This document shows, piece after piece, positions 1-9,239 of a DNA stretch of 64,000 bases. The stretch lies in assembly GCA_002839805.1 (NCBI GenBank), contig PGYT01000006.1:1-64000 (forward strand). The letters run 5' to 3'. Made by a program: the position numbers and the translations under genes. This stretch comes from Ignavibacteriae bacterium HGW-Ignavibacteriae-2 (lineage in GTDB: Bacteria; Bacteroidota; Ignavibacteria; Ignavibacteriales; Melioribacteraceae). The notes beneath the pieces were generated by a model, which was not told where the DNA came from, did not search any database, and was given only the letters and a program-made list of their open reading frames with translations. Position 1 is the first letter of the stretch. Each line of letters starts with the position of its first letter.

Positions 1-1706
1 TCATTATAATCGGAAACTGGAATAATGTTTGTCCCACCGTAAAACTCGCATATTTGTTTACTTAAGGGGTGAGAAGAGTTTTTAGTTACACTAACAATTA
101 TTTGTAAGTCCAACTCATCCAGTTTTTCCCCAATGTATTTAATTTCGGCATTGCCGGTTTCGGTAATAGTGCCTGTCTTATCAAAAACAATTGAGTTGAT
201 AGAAGACAGCTTTTCAACTACGTCTGTATTTTTTACATAAAATTTATTTCTGCCGAAAATACGTAATGTATTTCCCAATGTAAAAGGTGTTGAAAGTGCT
301 AAAGCACAAGGGCATGCAATAATTAACACAGCCGTAAAAGCGTTAAAAGCCAGTGAAGTATTAGTTCCAAACCAATATATAAACGCGGCAGAAGAAATTG
401 CCAGTATTATTGCAGTAAAATATTTACTCACTATGGTTACAAGAGAGTTGATATTACTATGATAATCTTTGTGAAAGGCATCTTGATTCCATAACTGGGT
501 TAAATAACTTTGTGAAACCTCTTTAATTGTTTCAACCATTATGGAAGCGCCAATCTGTTTACCGCCGGCATAAATAACTTTGCCGTTATTAACAACTACA
601 GGCGAGGATTCTCCGGTTACAAAACTATAGTCGATATTTGTTTTGTCGCTTATTAGAACGGAATCAGCCGGTATTATTTCGTTATTTTTTATTAATATTC
701 TTTCGCCAACCTTGAGCTTCTCCACCGGCTTGGTGGTCTCAATTCCATTTTTAATTATTGTAACCGCAATAGGAAAATAAGATTTAAAATTCCTCTCGAA
801 GTTTAGTGCATCGTAAGTTTTATGTTGAAACAGTTTGCCGATAAGAAGAAAAAAGATGAGGGCTGTCATAGAATCCAGATAACCGGCACCGGTTTGTGAA
901 AGCAACTCATAATAACTTCGGAAAAATAAAACCATTATGCCAAGTGTGATAGGAACATCAATATTAATAATACTTTTTTTCAACCCCTTCCATGCTGAAA
1001 TGTAATATTCGCTGCCACTGTAAAATAGAACCGGTAATGCCAATATCATATTTATTGTCCCGAATATCACTTTTATATTGTCGGTAACAATATCTTGTAT
1101 TGATAAATATTCTGGAAAACTTAACAGCATGATATTCCCGAACGCGAATCCTGCAATTCCAATTTTGTAATATAATTTTTTTAGGACATTCTCGGATTTA
1201 ACTTTCGTTTTTTCATCGAAGTTTAATGAAGGCAGATACCCCAATGAATCTAATAACTCAACCAGCTCTTTTAAGCTGATTTCTTTTTCGGCATATTTTA
1301 TAGATAATGATTTTTTTAAAAAATTTACGCTGGATTGTTTAATTCCGGAGTTTAGTTTGTAAAGATTTTCCAATATCCATATACAAGAACTGCAATGCAT
1401 CTGAGGTATAAAAAAAGTAATAGTTGTTACCTTTCCGTCCGTAAAATCTATCAGTTTGTTTTGTAGATCCAAATCCTCCAAAAAATCAAAATTTCGTATT
1501 AAATCATTTTTTTTGCTTATCCCGGGTTTATCATCGATACTATAATAAGTGCACATATCATTTGAATACAGCATTTCATAAACTGTTCTGCAGCCGTTAC
1601 AACAAAAATATTTTTCATTAATATGTATCGATTTATCCCTGCACTCGTCACCGCAGTGGAAACAATGAACTTTTAGATCCGGTTTTTTTACTAACAACTC
1701 TTCCAT
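1..1706 (-). CDS. Copper-type heavy-metal P-type ATPase (CcoI/FixI-like), 3' end beyond window
   Basis: P1B-type ATPase that moves a soft metal ion, most likely Cu(I), across the inner membrane. Reading on the minus strand from ATG at 1706, the N-terminus has a Cys-rich segment (CFHCGDEC, then CCNGC) followed by a heavy-metal-binding motif MHCSSC. Further on come several membrane segments, the P1B transmembrane motif CPC (codons near 306-314) and the phosphorylation motif DKTGT (near 172-186). The Cys-rich segment before the HMA domain is typical of CcoI/FixI pumps that supply copper to cbb3 oxidases. The ATP-binding region and C-terminus lie past position 1, so about 568 codons are seen of an expected 780-800. 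Downstream genes, where cco genes might sit, are not visible. ATPase class is certain; the CcoI role is inferred. Confidence 0.9.
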   Translation of the reverse strand, partial: MEELLVKKPDLKVHCFHCGDECRDKSIHINEKYFCCNGCRTVYEMLYSNDMCTYYSIDDKPGISKKNDLIRNFDFLEDLDLQNKLIDFTDGKVTTITFFIPQMHCSSCIWILENLYKLNSGIKQSSVNFLKKSLSIKYAEKEISLKELVELLDSLGYLPSLNFDEKTKVKSENVLKKLYYKIGIAGFAFGNIMLLSFPEYLSIQDIVTDNIKVIFGTINMILALPVLFYSGSEYYISAWKGLKKSIINIDVPITLGIMVLFFRSYYELLSQTGAGYLDSMTALIFFLLIGKLFQHKTYDALNFERNFKSYFPIAVTIIKNGIETTKPVEKLKVGERILIKNNEIIPADSVLISDKTNIDYSFVTGESSPVVVNNGKVIYAGGKQIGASIMVETIKEVSQSYLTQLWNQDAFHKDYHSNINSLVTIVSKYFTAIILAISSAAFIYWFGTNTSLAFNAFTAVLIIACPCALALSTPFTLGNTLRIFGRNKFYVKNTDVVEKLSSINSIVFDKTGTITETGNAEIKYIGEKLDELDLQIIVSVTKNSSHPLSKQICEFYGGTNIIPVSDYN

Positions 1707-1824
1707 AATTCTCAAAAATAAGACACTAAGGCTTATAAGAAAAATTCTCTTTTGCAACTTATGCATTTTGGAAAATAAATGTTGAATTATTGGATGCTAA
1801 AAGGGGATATAGAATAATTAAAAC

Positions 1825-1877
1825 AATAAACCCACGATTTTGGATTGTATCCCTTTCCGGAAAATCGTGGGTTTATT
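1825..1877 (-). terminator. Rho-independent terminator after the phosphate permease gene
   Basis: Perfect 17-bp inverted repeat (arms 1825-1841 and 1861-1877) around a 19-nt loop. It starts 12 bases past the stop codon of the minus-strand permease gene. On that strand the stem is followed by a T-rich run (GTTTTAATTATTCT), so it should end the permease transcript before the ATPase gene, which then needs its own promoter between 1707 and 1824. Confidence 0.8.
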
Positions 1878-1888
1878 AGAAATAAAAC

Positions 1889-4219
1889 TTAAACTGTTTT
1901 ATCTGGTTTACCTGTTTTTGTACCTTTTGAAGCCGACGCTTCATTCACTTGCGGTATTGGCGCAGATTCATTTATAGGCTGAACAATTTTTTGGTAATTT
2001 TTTTTGCAGACCATAATTAATTCGTTAATATGAGACGAAATATTTTCCATGTCAGAAAGTAAATTTAAATACAAAATGGAATTACGAGATGATGATTTGC
2101 CCTTTTTAATTCTTGAAAGCTGATTTTCATCTAATTTTAATACGGAGTTTTTCGTCAGTTCGTACCTGCTAGTAAATTCCGTGGTGTCCGTAAAAGTTTT
2201 TTCATTTAATATTGTTACCGCGGACGCAACCATTGCTGTAATATTCTCATTTAAAGTTAGCAGGTCTTTCATTTCTTCATCGGCAAGTCTGCTGTGGTTG
2301 TTTTCTATATGATCGAAACTCAACTGGTTCATTTCGCGAAGGTAGGCGTGAATTTCCTGAATAGAAGCAATTATTTTGCCGTATCTGCGACCTTGTTTCA
2401 CTTCGCTATCTTTAAGCAGTTTTACTGAGTTAATAATTTGGGACATGATAACATTTGAATATTTTTTAATCTTTTTTACTTCACTTTTGCTTTCTTTTAG
2501 TTTGGATCGATCCTCTTTATTTAAACCAGTTAAACTGGTTTTAAGATTTGTTGAAACGGAATCTAAAAATAGATTGATATCTTGAAAAATTGCGTCCATA
2601 ACTTCGGTGCCGTCTGTAGCCGAAGCTACCTGAGATTTTTCAAATTCTTCTTCATCCTTAACACGATTTTTATGAAGAATATGAGTGCTGAACATTATAT
2701 ACCCCGAAAGTAACACAAGAACTGTTATCGCAATCCAACCACCGTAATAAATCGCAATGGCGAATACAGCAGCGACAGTAAAAGCCATAAAAGCGGTAAA
2801 GAACCACCCGGCTACTACAGTGATTACACCGTTAACTCTGTAAACCGCGCTTTCGCGTCCCCAGGCCCTATCTGATAGAGAAGTTCCCATGGCAACCATA
2901 AAAGTTACATATGTAGTCGAAAGGGGTAATTTAAGTGATGTGGCAAATGAAATCAGAATGGAAGCAACCATAAGGTTTACCGAAGCTCTCAATAAATCGA
3001 ATGTTGGCGCATCACCGTCTTTTAGTTTATCCAATTGAGTTTTAGAGGTTTCAAATCTTTTATTAATAAAATTTATAATAACATTAGGTGTGACCGCTTT
3101 TACTATATCCATAAATGAAATGCTCATACGGACAATAATCCGGGATAAAGTTGAGGATTCAAATCTTTCGAATCCTTCGTCCTGTCTGCCCAAGTTTAAT
3201 TCGGTTTTAGTTACGGTTTGAGCTTTTTTTGAGAACCAAAGAGCCGCAACCATTACAGCGCCGGCTAATAATAATAAAGAAGTAGGCGTTGTTACAGCGC
3301 CTTTTAATTCTACCATAAGATGATTAACAGGATCAGGCAAATTGTGAGCTACATTATAAGATGTTAAACCGGCAAGAGGAACACCAATAAAATTAACAAG
3401 ATCGTTAGCGGCAAATGCAAGTGCCAATGCAAATGTTCCTAAAAGCACAATCGGTTTCAATATGTTAAATTTTGTGAACCATATAATAAACTGAAATATT
3501 ACAGCCCACAAGATAACGCTATAAACCATAAGCATAGCTATATTGGACTCAATCCAAGCCGACATTTCCGACGTTATAAACGAAGCCCCTTTGGTTCCTT
3601 TCAGCAGAATAAAAAATGAAATAGCGGTTAAAGAAATTGATCCGAAAATAGCTCCATATCTTTTTACTCTTTTCTCGTACTCAAAAGTAAATACGAGTCT
3701 TGTAATAAATTGAACAGCCGCTCCAACGGTAAATGCAACTACGACTGATATAAGAATACCCGATATTATAGCTAAAGCTTTACTAGTATTAATGTAATTT
3801 ATGATTTCAGTAATATTGGCCCCTGCATTTGCGACCTTTAGAATTGAGATTGCTACAGCAGCGCCTAATAAATCGAAAACAATTGAAACGGTTGTTGAGG
3901 TTGGCAATCCAAATGTGTTATACAGATCAAGAAGAAGAACATCGGCAAACATTACAGCTAAAAAAATCGTCATGATATCAGAAAAATAAAACATCTCGGG
4001 ATTAAAAATACCTTTTCGGGCAACCTCCATCAATCCGCTGGAAAATGTAGTCCCAATTAAAATACCCAAACTTGCTACAATTAAAATTATATATCTGGGC
4101 GCGACTTTTGCACCAATTGCCGAATTAAGAAAATTTACCGCATCGTTACTAACACCCACCATCAAATCTGAAATGGCAAGTACGAACAATATTCCCAAGA
4201 TGATTACAAATAGATCCAT
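1889..4219 (-). CDS. PiT-family inorganic phosphate transporter with PhoU-like C-terminal domain
   Basis: Inner-membrane phosphate (metal-phosphate or sodium-phosphate) symporter of 776 residues. The PiT signature occurs near the N-terminus as SNDAVNFLNSAIG (about 24-36) and again in the second half (FAANDLVNFIGVPLAG, about 268-283). Two blocks of membrane helices cover roughly residues 1-330 and 400-510. Residues about 540-740 are soluble and helical, with heptad-like spacing (DSVSTNLKTSLTGLNKEDR and onward), resembling a PhoU domain. E. coli PitA is about 500 residues, so this is the long form; the longer PiT proteins of Bacteroidota have a similar tail. Start is ATG at 4219. It is transcribed away from the hexosaminidase gene. 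No separate phoU or pst gene is nearby. Confidence 0.88.
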   Translation of the reverse strand: MDLFVIILGILFVLAISDLMVGVSNDAVNFLNSAIGAKVAPRYIILIVASLGILIGTTFSSGLMEVARKGIFNPEMFYFSDIMTIFLAVMFADVLLLDLYNTFGLPTSTTVSIVFDLLGAAVAISILKVANAGANITEIINYINTSKALAIISGILISVVVAFTVGAAVQFITRLVFTFEYEKRVKRYGAIFGSISLTAISFFILLKGTKGASFITSEMSAWIESNIAMLMVYSVILWAVIFQFIIWFTKFNILKPIVLLGTFALALAFAANDLVNFIGVPLAGLTSYNVAHNLPDPVNHLMVELKGAVTTPTSLLLLAGAVMVAALWFSKKAQTVTKTELNLGRQDEGFERFESSTLSRIIVRMSISFMDIVKAVTPNVIINFINKRFETSKTQLDKLKDGDAPTFDLLRASVNLMVASILISFATSLKLPLSTTYVTFMVAMGTSLSDRAWGRESAVYRVNGVITVVAGWFFTAFMAFTVAAVFAIAIYYGGWIAITVLVLLSGYIMFSTHILHKNRVKDEEEFEKSQVASATDGTEVMDAIFQDINLFLDSVSTNLKTSLTGLNKEDRSKLKESKSEVKKIKKYSNVIMSQIINSVKLLKDSEVKQGRRYGKIIASIQEIHAYLREMNQLSFDHIENNHSRLADEEMKDLLTLNENITAMVASAVTILNEKTFTDTTEFTSRYELTKNSVLKLDENQLSRIKKGKSSSRNSILYLNLLSDMENISSHINELIMVCKKNYQKIVQPINESAPIPQVNEASASKGTKTGKPDKTV

Positions 4220-4547
4220 ACTATTTTTCTCTCCTGCTTAATCAGTTCTGCTAACTTTTATTTTTATAAATTATATATAATAAGGAGAATTAGAGTTAGA
4301 AAACGTTAAATTTAAGTTAAGTTTATAGAAAAAATTAAGTATTGACAACTTAACTAACCAAAGTTTAATTCTCTTAGATAGTTAAAACAACGTCAATTTA
4401 TTTTATGGACGCAAAATTTTGAACTGTAATTTATCCTTTGTTTTTTAATTGCGCAAAAAGTAATTATTTTTCCTTTTCCCCGGTGGGCGATATTAACAGA
4501 ATTATTATCTTTATAAAACAAAATCAGAAAATTATAAAAGAAAAATT
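4220..4547. other. Divergent intergenic region between permease and hexosaminidase genes
   Basis: 328 bases, very AT-rich, between divergent start codons, so promoters for both directions must lie here. I see a 9-bp inverted repeat (4315-4323 with 4347-4355, AGTTAAGTT arms, 23-nt spacer) that could be a regulator site for the phosphate permease, and TATCTTTA at 4506-4513, close to the Bacteroidota -7 consensus, before the hexosaminidase. No gene or RNA structure is evident. Both assignments are tentative. Confidence 0.35.
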
Positions 4548-6986
4548 ATGAACAGAATTATCATCTTCTTATTATTTTTAATTGTGTTTAATACAACAAC
4601 AAAAGTTGCCGCTATGTCAAGTTCTGAATTGAATGTTATTCCAACACCACAATCAATTTCTATAAATGAGGGTGAATTCCCGATAAGAAATGATTTAAAA
4701 ATGTATTTGCCTGAAAACCCAAAATTGGAAATCGTTTCAAAAGAATTGAGTGCTTCGCTTAAAGAGTTTTTAGGTTTTAAAATCTCCTTTACTAAAGAGA
4801 AAGATTCCGCGGATATTAAATTTATTATTCGAGATCTGGATTCGCCAAACAAAATTCCTATAAGTAAAAAAGAAGAAGCTTACCGTATCCTAATCACCTC
4901 TGAAAAAATAGAAGTTACCGCCAGTACGGACAAGGGTTTATTTTACGGTGCTATGACTTTAATTCAATTGGCTGAACATTCGTTAAACAATAATATAACA
5001 AATTGCGAAATTATCGATTGGTCGGATCTTGATATACGCGGTGTGTCCGATGATATAAGCAGAGGACAAGTATCTACTCCGGAAAACTTTAAAAGAATTA
5101 TTCGTTTTATCGCCCGCTACAAAATGAACACATATATGCCATATCTTGAAGATATGCTGCAATTTGATTCTTACCCCAGTATTGGTGAAAAACGCGGCGC
5201 ACTTTCAAAAACTGAAGTGAAGGAACTTATAACATTTGCTGATAAATATTTTGTTGAAATTATACCAATATTTCAGACACTCGGTCATTATGAAAATTTA
5301 TTGGCGATGGATGAGTTTAAAGATTTTGCAGAATTTCCGGGCGCAGCATCATTATGTGTTTCCGACGAAAATGTATATAACTTTCTTGAAATATTACTTA
5401 AAGAAGTCTTCGATTTATTTCCATCCGAATATTTTCATATGGGCGCGGACGAAAGTTTTGATGTTGGGCTTGGAAAAAGTAAACACCTCGTTGAACAATT
5501 CGGTCTTGCAGGTGTTCATGCTCAACACTATAAAAGGGTTTACGACATTTGTAAAAATTATAACAAAAAAGTTATGATGTACGGGGATATTATTTTACGG
5601 CACCCCGAAATATTAGAGAACATTCCCAAAGACATTACAATAGTAGATTGGCACTATGGAGTTGATTTTAAGTATCCATCGGCGGAAAAATTTAAAGATG
5701 CAGGATTCAATTTTATCGTCTCTCCCTCGGTATGGAATTTTGTTTCCACTTATCCCGTTTATATGAATTCGGTGCCTAATATAAAATATATAACCGATTC
5801 CGGAATTAAGAATAATACTCTTGGTATGATCAATTCCAATTGGGGCGATTACGGAGCGGAAACAATTAAAGAACTAATATTCCCCGGTTATGCATGGTCT
5901 GCACAATGTGCCTGGAATTTAAGTGAAAGTGAAATCGGAGATTTTAACAGATTATTTTTTGAGGATTTCTTCTTAACAGGTAACAATTCTGCCGAGTTGC
6001 TCCATGAATCATTCAGCAATCAATTCAATCAAATTACATGGAACGATGCGTTTAGACATCCATTATTACCCTTCCGGGAACCAGTCTGGTGGGAACCTCG
6101 CTTAAAACCGGCCGCACGTTACGAACTGATAAGTTCCTCATTACAAATCCAAAATAAATTATTGCAGGATTTAAAATTAAAAGCACGACGAAACCTTGAA
6201 TATATCAATATTCTGGATTTTCTTACCCAGTTCAATAAATGGTATTTATTAAAGATTGATACACAAGTTAAATTGACAGAAGTATTGAATGGAAATGAAA
6301 TTAGCGCTGATCTTGCTTCGTTTATAGATGGCAATATCTCTGAATTATCAGGGTTAAAAGAAAAATACAAAAATATTTGGATTACATATTATAAACCAGA
6401 TAACCTTAGCATGATAATGGATAAATTCGACAGGCTTATAACCTACTTTACAGAAATTAAAGCCGATCTATCTGCGGGAAAGTTAACTTCGCCTGAGATA
6501 ACCAGTAGTTGGATTTATTGTCCTCTTGACACTTCATCATTTGTCCGAAAAGCTGAATTCAAAAAATCATTTAAAATTAATGGGAAAATAAATTCAGCAG
6601 CTCTGCAATTAATAGGCGATTCTTTTGTTAAACTTTATATTAATGATAATTACGTGGATCAGGTTTTCGTAAGACGCTCTCTTTCCCTTTTAACAGAATA
6701 TAAACGTATCAAATATTTGGACATTACTAATTATTTAAATGCAGGTGAGAACCATATAAAAGTAGTTGCTGAGAATTTTGGCTCCGCCTCTTCTGCTGGA
6801 TTTAATTTAATTTCTAAAATAAAAACTGATAATGAAGACATTTTTATAAAGTCCGATGAAACGTGGCTTACAAAACAATTGGAAAATAAGGATGCGGCTT
6901 GGATTGGAGCAAAATTAAAACCATACAGATTTGATGTTATCGCTCCCAATTTTAACACAAAAAGAGCAAGTTGGATTGAACGCTGA
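4548..6986 (+). CDS. Secreted family GH20 beta-N-acetylhexosaminidase
   Basis: Exported glycoside hydrolase that removes terminal N-acetylglucosamine or N-acetylgalactosamine by substrate-assisted catalysis. A signal peptide covers residues 1-22 (hydrophobic core IIIFLLFLIVF). An N-terminal GH20b-type alpha/beta domain follows (VIPTPQSISINEG, about 29-41), then the catalytic barrel at about 160-470. The catalytic Asp-Glu pair is D301-E302 in FHMGADES. Residues 490-812 form an extra C-terminal part ending in a beta-rich region that may be a carbohydrate-binding module. At 812 residues it is longer than simple GH20 enzymes. Starts at ATG 4548; the next gene overlaps its end. Likely used for chitin-, glycan- or peptidoglycan-derived sugars; the natural substrate cannot be told from sequence. 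Confidence 0.88.
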   Translation: MNRIIIFLLFLIVFNTTTKVAAMSSSELNVIPTPQSISINEGEFPIRNDLKMYLPENPKLEIVSKELSASLKEFLGFKISFTKEKDSADIKFIIRDLDSPNKIPISKKEEAYRILITSEKIEVTASTDKGLFYGAMTLIQLAEHSLNNNITNCEIIDWSDLDIRGVSDDISRGQVSTPENFKRIIRFIARYKMNTYMPYLEDMLQFDSYPSIGEKRGALSKTEVKELITFADKYFVEIIPIFQTLGHYENLLAMDEFKDFAEFPGAASLCVSDENVYNFLEILLKEVFDLFPSEYFHMGADESFDVGLGKSKHLVEQFGLAGVHAQHYKRVYDICKNYNKKVMMYGDIILRHPEILENIPKDITIVDWHYGVDFKYPSAEKFKDAGFNFIVSPSVWNFVSTYPVYMNSVPNIKYITDSGIKNNTLGMINSNWGDYGAETIKELIFPGYAWSAQCAWNLSESEIGDFNRLFFEDFFLTGNNSAELLHESFSNQFNQITWNDAFRHPLLPFREPVWWEPRLKPAARYELISSSLQIQNKLLQDLKLKARRNLEYINILDFLTQFNKWYLLKIDTQVKLTEVLNGNEISADLASFIDGNISELSGLKEKYKNIWITYYKPDNLSMIMDKFDRLITYFTEIKADLSAGKLTSPEITSSWIYCPLDTSSFVRKAEFKKSFKINGKINSAALQLIGDSFVKLYINDNYVDQVFVRRSLSLLTEYKRIKYLDITNYLNAGENHIKVVAENFGSASSAGFNLISKIKTDNEDIFIKSDETWLTKQLENKDAAWIGAKLKPYRFDVIAPNFNTKRASWIER

Positions 6987-7509
6987 AAAAAATAAAATAG
7001 CGAAAAATAAAAGTGCTGTTATTACGGCAATTATTGCGGGCTTTATTACATTATTTTTTTGCATCGAGTCATTTCAGGCTTTATTGGCAAATCTATTTGG
7101 AGCTGAAAATGTAGCGCTGAAATATAATTTGATTTTATTACTCGCCGAATATAATCTGACAGGATTAACATTATCATCATCAATTATAATTACTTTATCC
7201 CCCATCATGTTTTTGATAATCATTACAGAAATAGTTGCCATTTTGCAGCAAAAAGTCTCCGCTGGCCGATTAAGCAATTCCCTAATGCTTTACCGGCTCA
7301 TTTTAATCGGTTATTTGTTACTGTTTGTTTTCTACGAAACGGTAACTGTAATTCTTAGGGAGTTTATGAGCAGCGATTTTGTAATTTTTATTAATCACAT
7401 TAATTTGAAAACACCGGTATTATATTTTCTTCTATTCGCTTTAATTGTGTTAACGGCCGGATATATCAATCTGCATACTAAAAGAATAAGCAGTTATATA
7501 AATAGATAA
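6976..7509 (+). CDS. Small polytopic membrane protein of unknown function
   Basis: About 177 residues with four hydrophobic stretches that look like membrane helices (for example AVITAIIAGFITLFFCIE near the start and PVLYFLLFALIVLTAGYI near the end) and Lys/Arg-rich ends. No catalytic motif is recognisable. The open frame extends upstream to an ATG at 6931, but that would overlap the hexosaminidase coding end by 56 bases and add a non-hydrophobic leader; TTG at 6976 overlaps by only 11 bases and leaves a short basic N-terminus before the first helix, so I prefer it. Co-transcription with the hexosaminidase is likely, so a role linked to envelope or sugar uptake is possible but unproven. Confidence 0.6.
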   Translation: MNAEKNKIAKNKSAVITAIIAGFITLFFCIESFQALLANLFGAENVALKYNLILLLAEYNLTGLTLSSSIIITLSPIMFLIIITEIVAILQQKVSAGRLSNSLMLYRLILIGYLLLFVFYETVTVILREFMSSDFVIFINHINLKTPVLYFLLFALIVLTAGYINLHTKRISSYINR

Positions 7510-7525
7510 CACTCACGGAGATTTT

Positions 7526-8296
7526 ATGGCAAAATTAGAAAATAAAATTGTTTTTATAACGGGAGCTTCGGAAGGAATTGGAAAAGCTTGCGCTTATGCT
7601 TTTGCAGCGGAAGGAGCTAACTTAATATTATCGGCAAGAAGAAAAAATTTGTTGGATGATATTGGGGAAAATATAGAAGAAAAATTCGGTGTTAAAGTAC
7701 TGACTTTAAAGCTGGATGTAAGAAACGGTGATGAAGTGAAAGCATCGATTTCTAATTTGCCGGAGCAATGGGCAGCTGTTGATATATTAATTAATAATGC
7801 GGGACTCGCCAAAGGATTTGAAAAAATGTTTAAAGATGATCCTGAAAACTGGGACGCGATGATAGATACCAATTTAAAAGGTTTGCTATATGTTACAAGA
7901 CAAATAGTACCGGGAATGGTTAAGCGCAATAGTGGACATGTAATAAGTCTTGGTTCTACCGCCGGACATATGGCTTATGGGAATGGTAGTGTTTACTGTG
8001 CAACTAAATTTGGGGTAAGAGCTATTTCCGATTCATTGCGCATCGATTTAATTGATACAGATATTCGGGTAAGCACTGTGGATCCTGGAATGGTGGAAAC
8101 GGATTTTAGTAACATTAGATTTTTTGGAGATAAGGAGAGAGCCAGCAAAGTTTACGAAGGGATAACACCTTTATCCGCAGAAGATATTGCCGACACTATT
8201 TTATACTGCGCAACTCGTCCGCCTCATGTGAGTATTAATGAAGTGATTATGACTCCTGTAGCACAGGCAAATTCATTTGTTGCTTTTCGTAAATAA
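7526..8296 (+). CDS. SDR-family NAD(P)-dependent oxidoreductase, YdfG-like
   Basis: Cytoplasmic classical short-chain dehydrogenase, 256 residues. It has the nucleotide-binding motif TGASEGIG (about 11-18), the NNAG motif near 89-92, and the catalytic Ser and YxxxK pair (Y157, K161, in YCATK) after SLGSTAG. The overall look (SARR after beta-2, VDPGMVETDFS after the active site) matches the YdfG group of NADP-dependent 3-hydroxy acid (serine/allo-threonine) dehydrogenases. It follows the membrane-protein gene by 16 bases with a weak ribosome-binding site (CGGAG). Substrate is not predictable in detail. Confidence 0.82.
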   Translation: MAKLENKIVFITGASEGIGKACAYAFAAEGANLILSARRKNLLDDIGENIEEKFGVKVLTLKLDVRNGDEVKASISNLPEQWAAVDILINNAGLAKGFEKMFKDDPENWDAMIDTNLKGLLYVTRQIVPGMVKRNSGHVISLGSTAGHMAYGNGSVYCATKFGVRAISDSLRIDLIDTDIRVSTVDPGMVETDFSNIRFFGDKERASKVYEGITPLSAEDIADTILYCATRPPHVSINEVIMTPVAQANSFVAFRK

Positions 8297-8310
8297 AGGT
8301 TGATAAATAA

Positions 8311-8350
8311 GCCCGGACCAAAGTGATATTCAGTATAATATAATCCGGGC
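8311..8350. terminator. Inverted repeat between convergent genes, possible terminator
   Basis: Seven-base GC-rich arms GCCCGGA (8311-8317) and TCCGGGC (8344-8350) with a 26-nt AT-rich loop, located just after the SDR stop codon and before the converging yciO-type gene. There is no clean T run on either strand, so terminator function is only likely from position. Confidence 0.4.
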
Positions 8351-8399
8351 GGTAATTAAATCAGTATTAAATAATGTTTGATATAGAAAGCCTGAAAAA

Positions 8400-9011
8400 T
8401 TAGAAAAACATGCTTATATCGCCAGCACCTTCTCTAATTATTTCTGGTGTGTCTCCGCTTAAATCAACAATGCTGGAGGGTTGCCCGTTAAGTGGTCCCG
8501 CTGCGAGCATAAGATCCACTTGGGCGTTAAATATTGCCTGAATTTCTAATGGTTCGTAAATAAGTTGGCCTTTTCGAGTAGTTACGCTCGTACTTATAAT
8601 GGGATGTCCCAATTCTTTAGCTAAAGTTATAGCAATTTGATGATCGGGAATTCTAATTCCAACGGTATTTCTTTTTGTCAATAATTTTTTGGGGACTTCC
8701 CGCGCGGCCGGTAAAACGAATGTATAAGGTCCGGGTAAAAGTTTTTTCATATTCTTATACGCATAATCCGAAACCTTTGCATATTTAGAAATATCTTTAA
8801 GATCGGAACAAATAAAACTAAACAACTTAGATTCAGCTTCGTTTTTAATCGAATATATTCTTTGAAGCGCCTCATGGTTAAAAATATCACAACCCAGCCC
8901 ATAGACAGTATCGGTTGGATAAATAATTACTCCGCCTTCTTTTAGCACTTCAATGGCCTTATTAATATATCGTAATTGCGGATTTACCGGGTGTAGTTCA
9001 TAGTATTCCAT
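8400..9011 (-). CDS. YciO-type protein of the TsaC/YrdC/Sua5 family
   Basis: About 203 residues covering the whole YrdC-like domain. The N-terminus YYELHPVNPQ, the motif YPTDTVYGLGCDI and the end (VDLSGDTPEIIREGAGDI) match the YciO subgroup along its length. TsaC makes threonylcarbamoyl-AMP for tRNA t6A; YciO relatives share the fold, but whether they do this physiologically is less clear. The frame is open to a GTG at 9020, but ATG at 9011 is preferred: it lies five bases after TTAGGTGA, and YciO proteins begin with this same short leader. Single gene, converging with the SDR gene. Confidence 0.82.
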   Translation of the reverse strand: MEYYELHPVNPQLRYINKAIEVLKEGGVIIYPTDTVYGLGCDIFNHEALQRIYSIKNEAESKLFSFICSDLKDISKYAKVSDYAYKNMKKLLPGPYTFVLPAAREVPKKLLTKRNTVGIRIPDHQIAITLAKELGHPIISTSVTTRKGQLIYEPLEIQAIFNAQVDLMLAAGPLNGQPSSIVDLSGDTPEIIREGAGDISMFF

Positions 9012-9194
9012 AATAGTCACCTAATAATTTTTCAATGGATCCGGCACAATATCTTCCGGCGAGTAGAGACTAATATACAATTTGATATTTAATTTTCAAT
9101 AAAATTATAAATAAATCGAACTATTATTTGTTGTTTTTTATACAAAATCAGTAAAAAATAAAAGGCTTTCTATCTGAAAGTCAACAATAATTAT

Positions 9195-9202
9195 TATCTT
9201 TG
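9195..9202 (+). promoter_or_regulatory. Candidate Bacteroidota-type -7 element before queC
   Basis: TATCTTTG fits the Bacteroidota housekeeping -7 consensus TAnnTTTG and lies 37 bases before the queC start codon. No convincing -33 TTG element is visible at the expected distance, so this rests on the -7 match and position only. I saw no preQ1 riboswitch in 9021-9239. Confidence 0.45.
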
Positions 9203-9239
9203 ATTTTTAATTCTAATTGAGGGAGTTTAATTTTAGTTT

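Noticed and set aside
4342-4347. TTGACA as a sigma-70 -35 box before the hexosaminidase gene
   Set aside because: It is 200 bases from the start codon and has no -10 hexamer at 16-18 bases; the better clue is the TATCTTTA element at 4506.
5236-5577. 113-residue plus-strand frame inside the hexosaminidase gene
   Set aside because: Shadow of the GH20 catalytic region in another frame; the GH20 frame carries all conserved motifs.
9021-9239. preQ1 riboswitch before queC
   Set aside because: I looked for the short stem plus A-rich tail of the preQ1-I class and did not find a convincing match; only a -7-like promoter element is seen.
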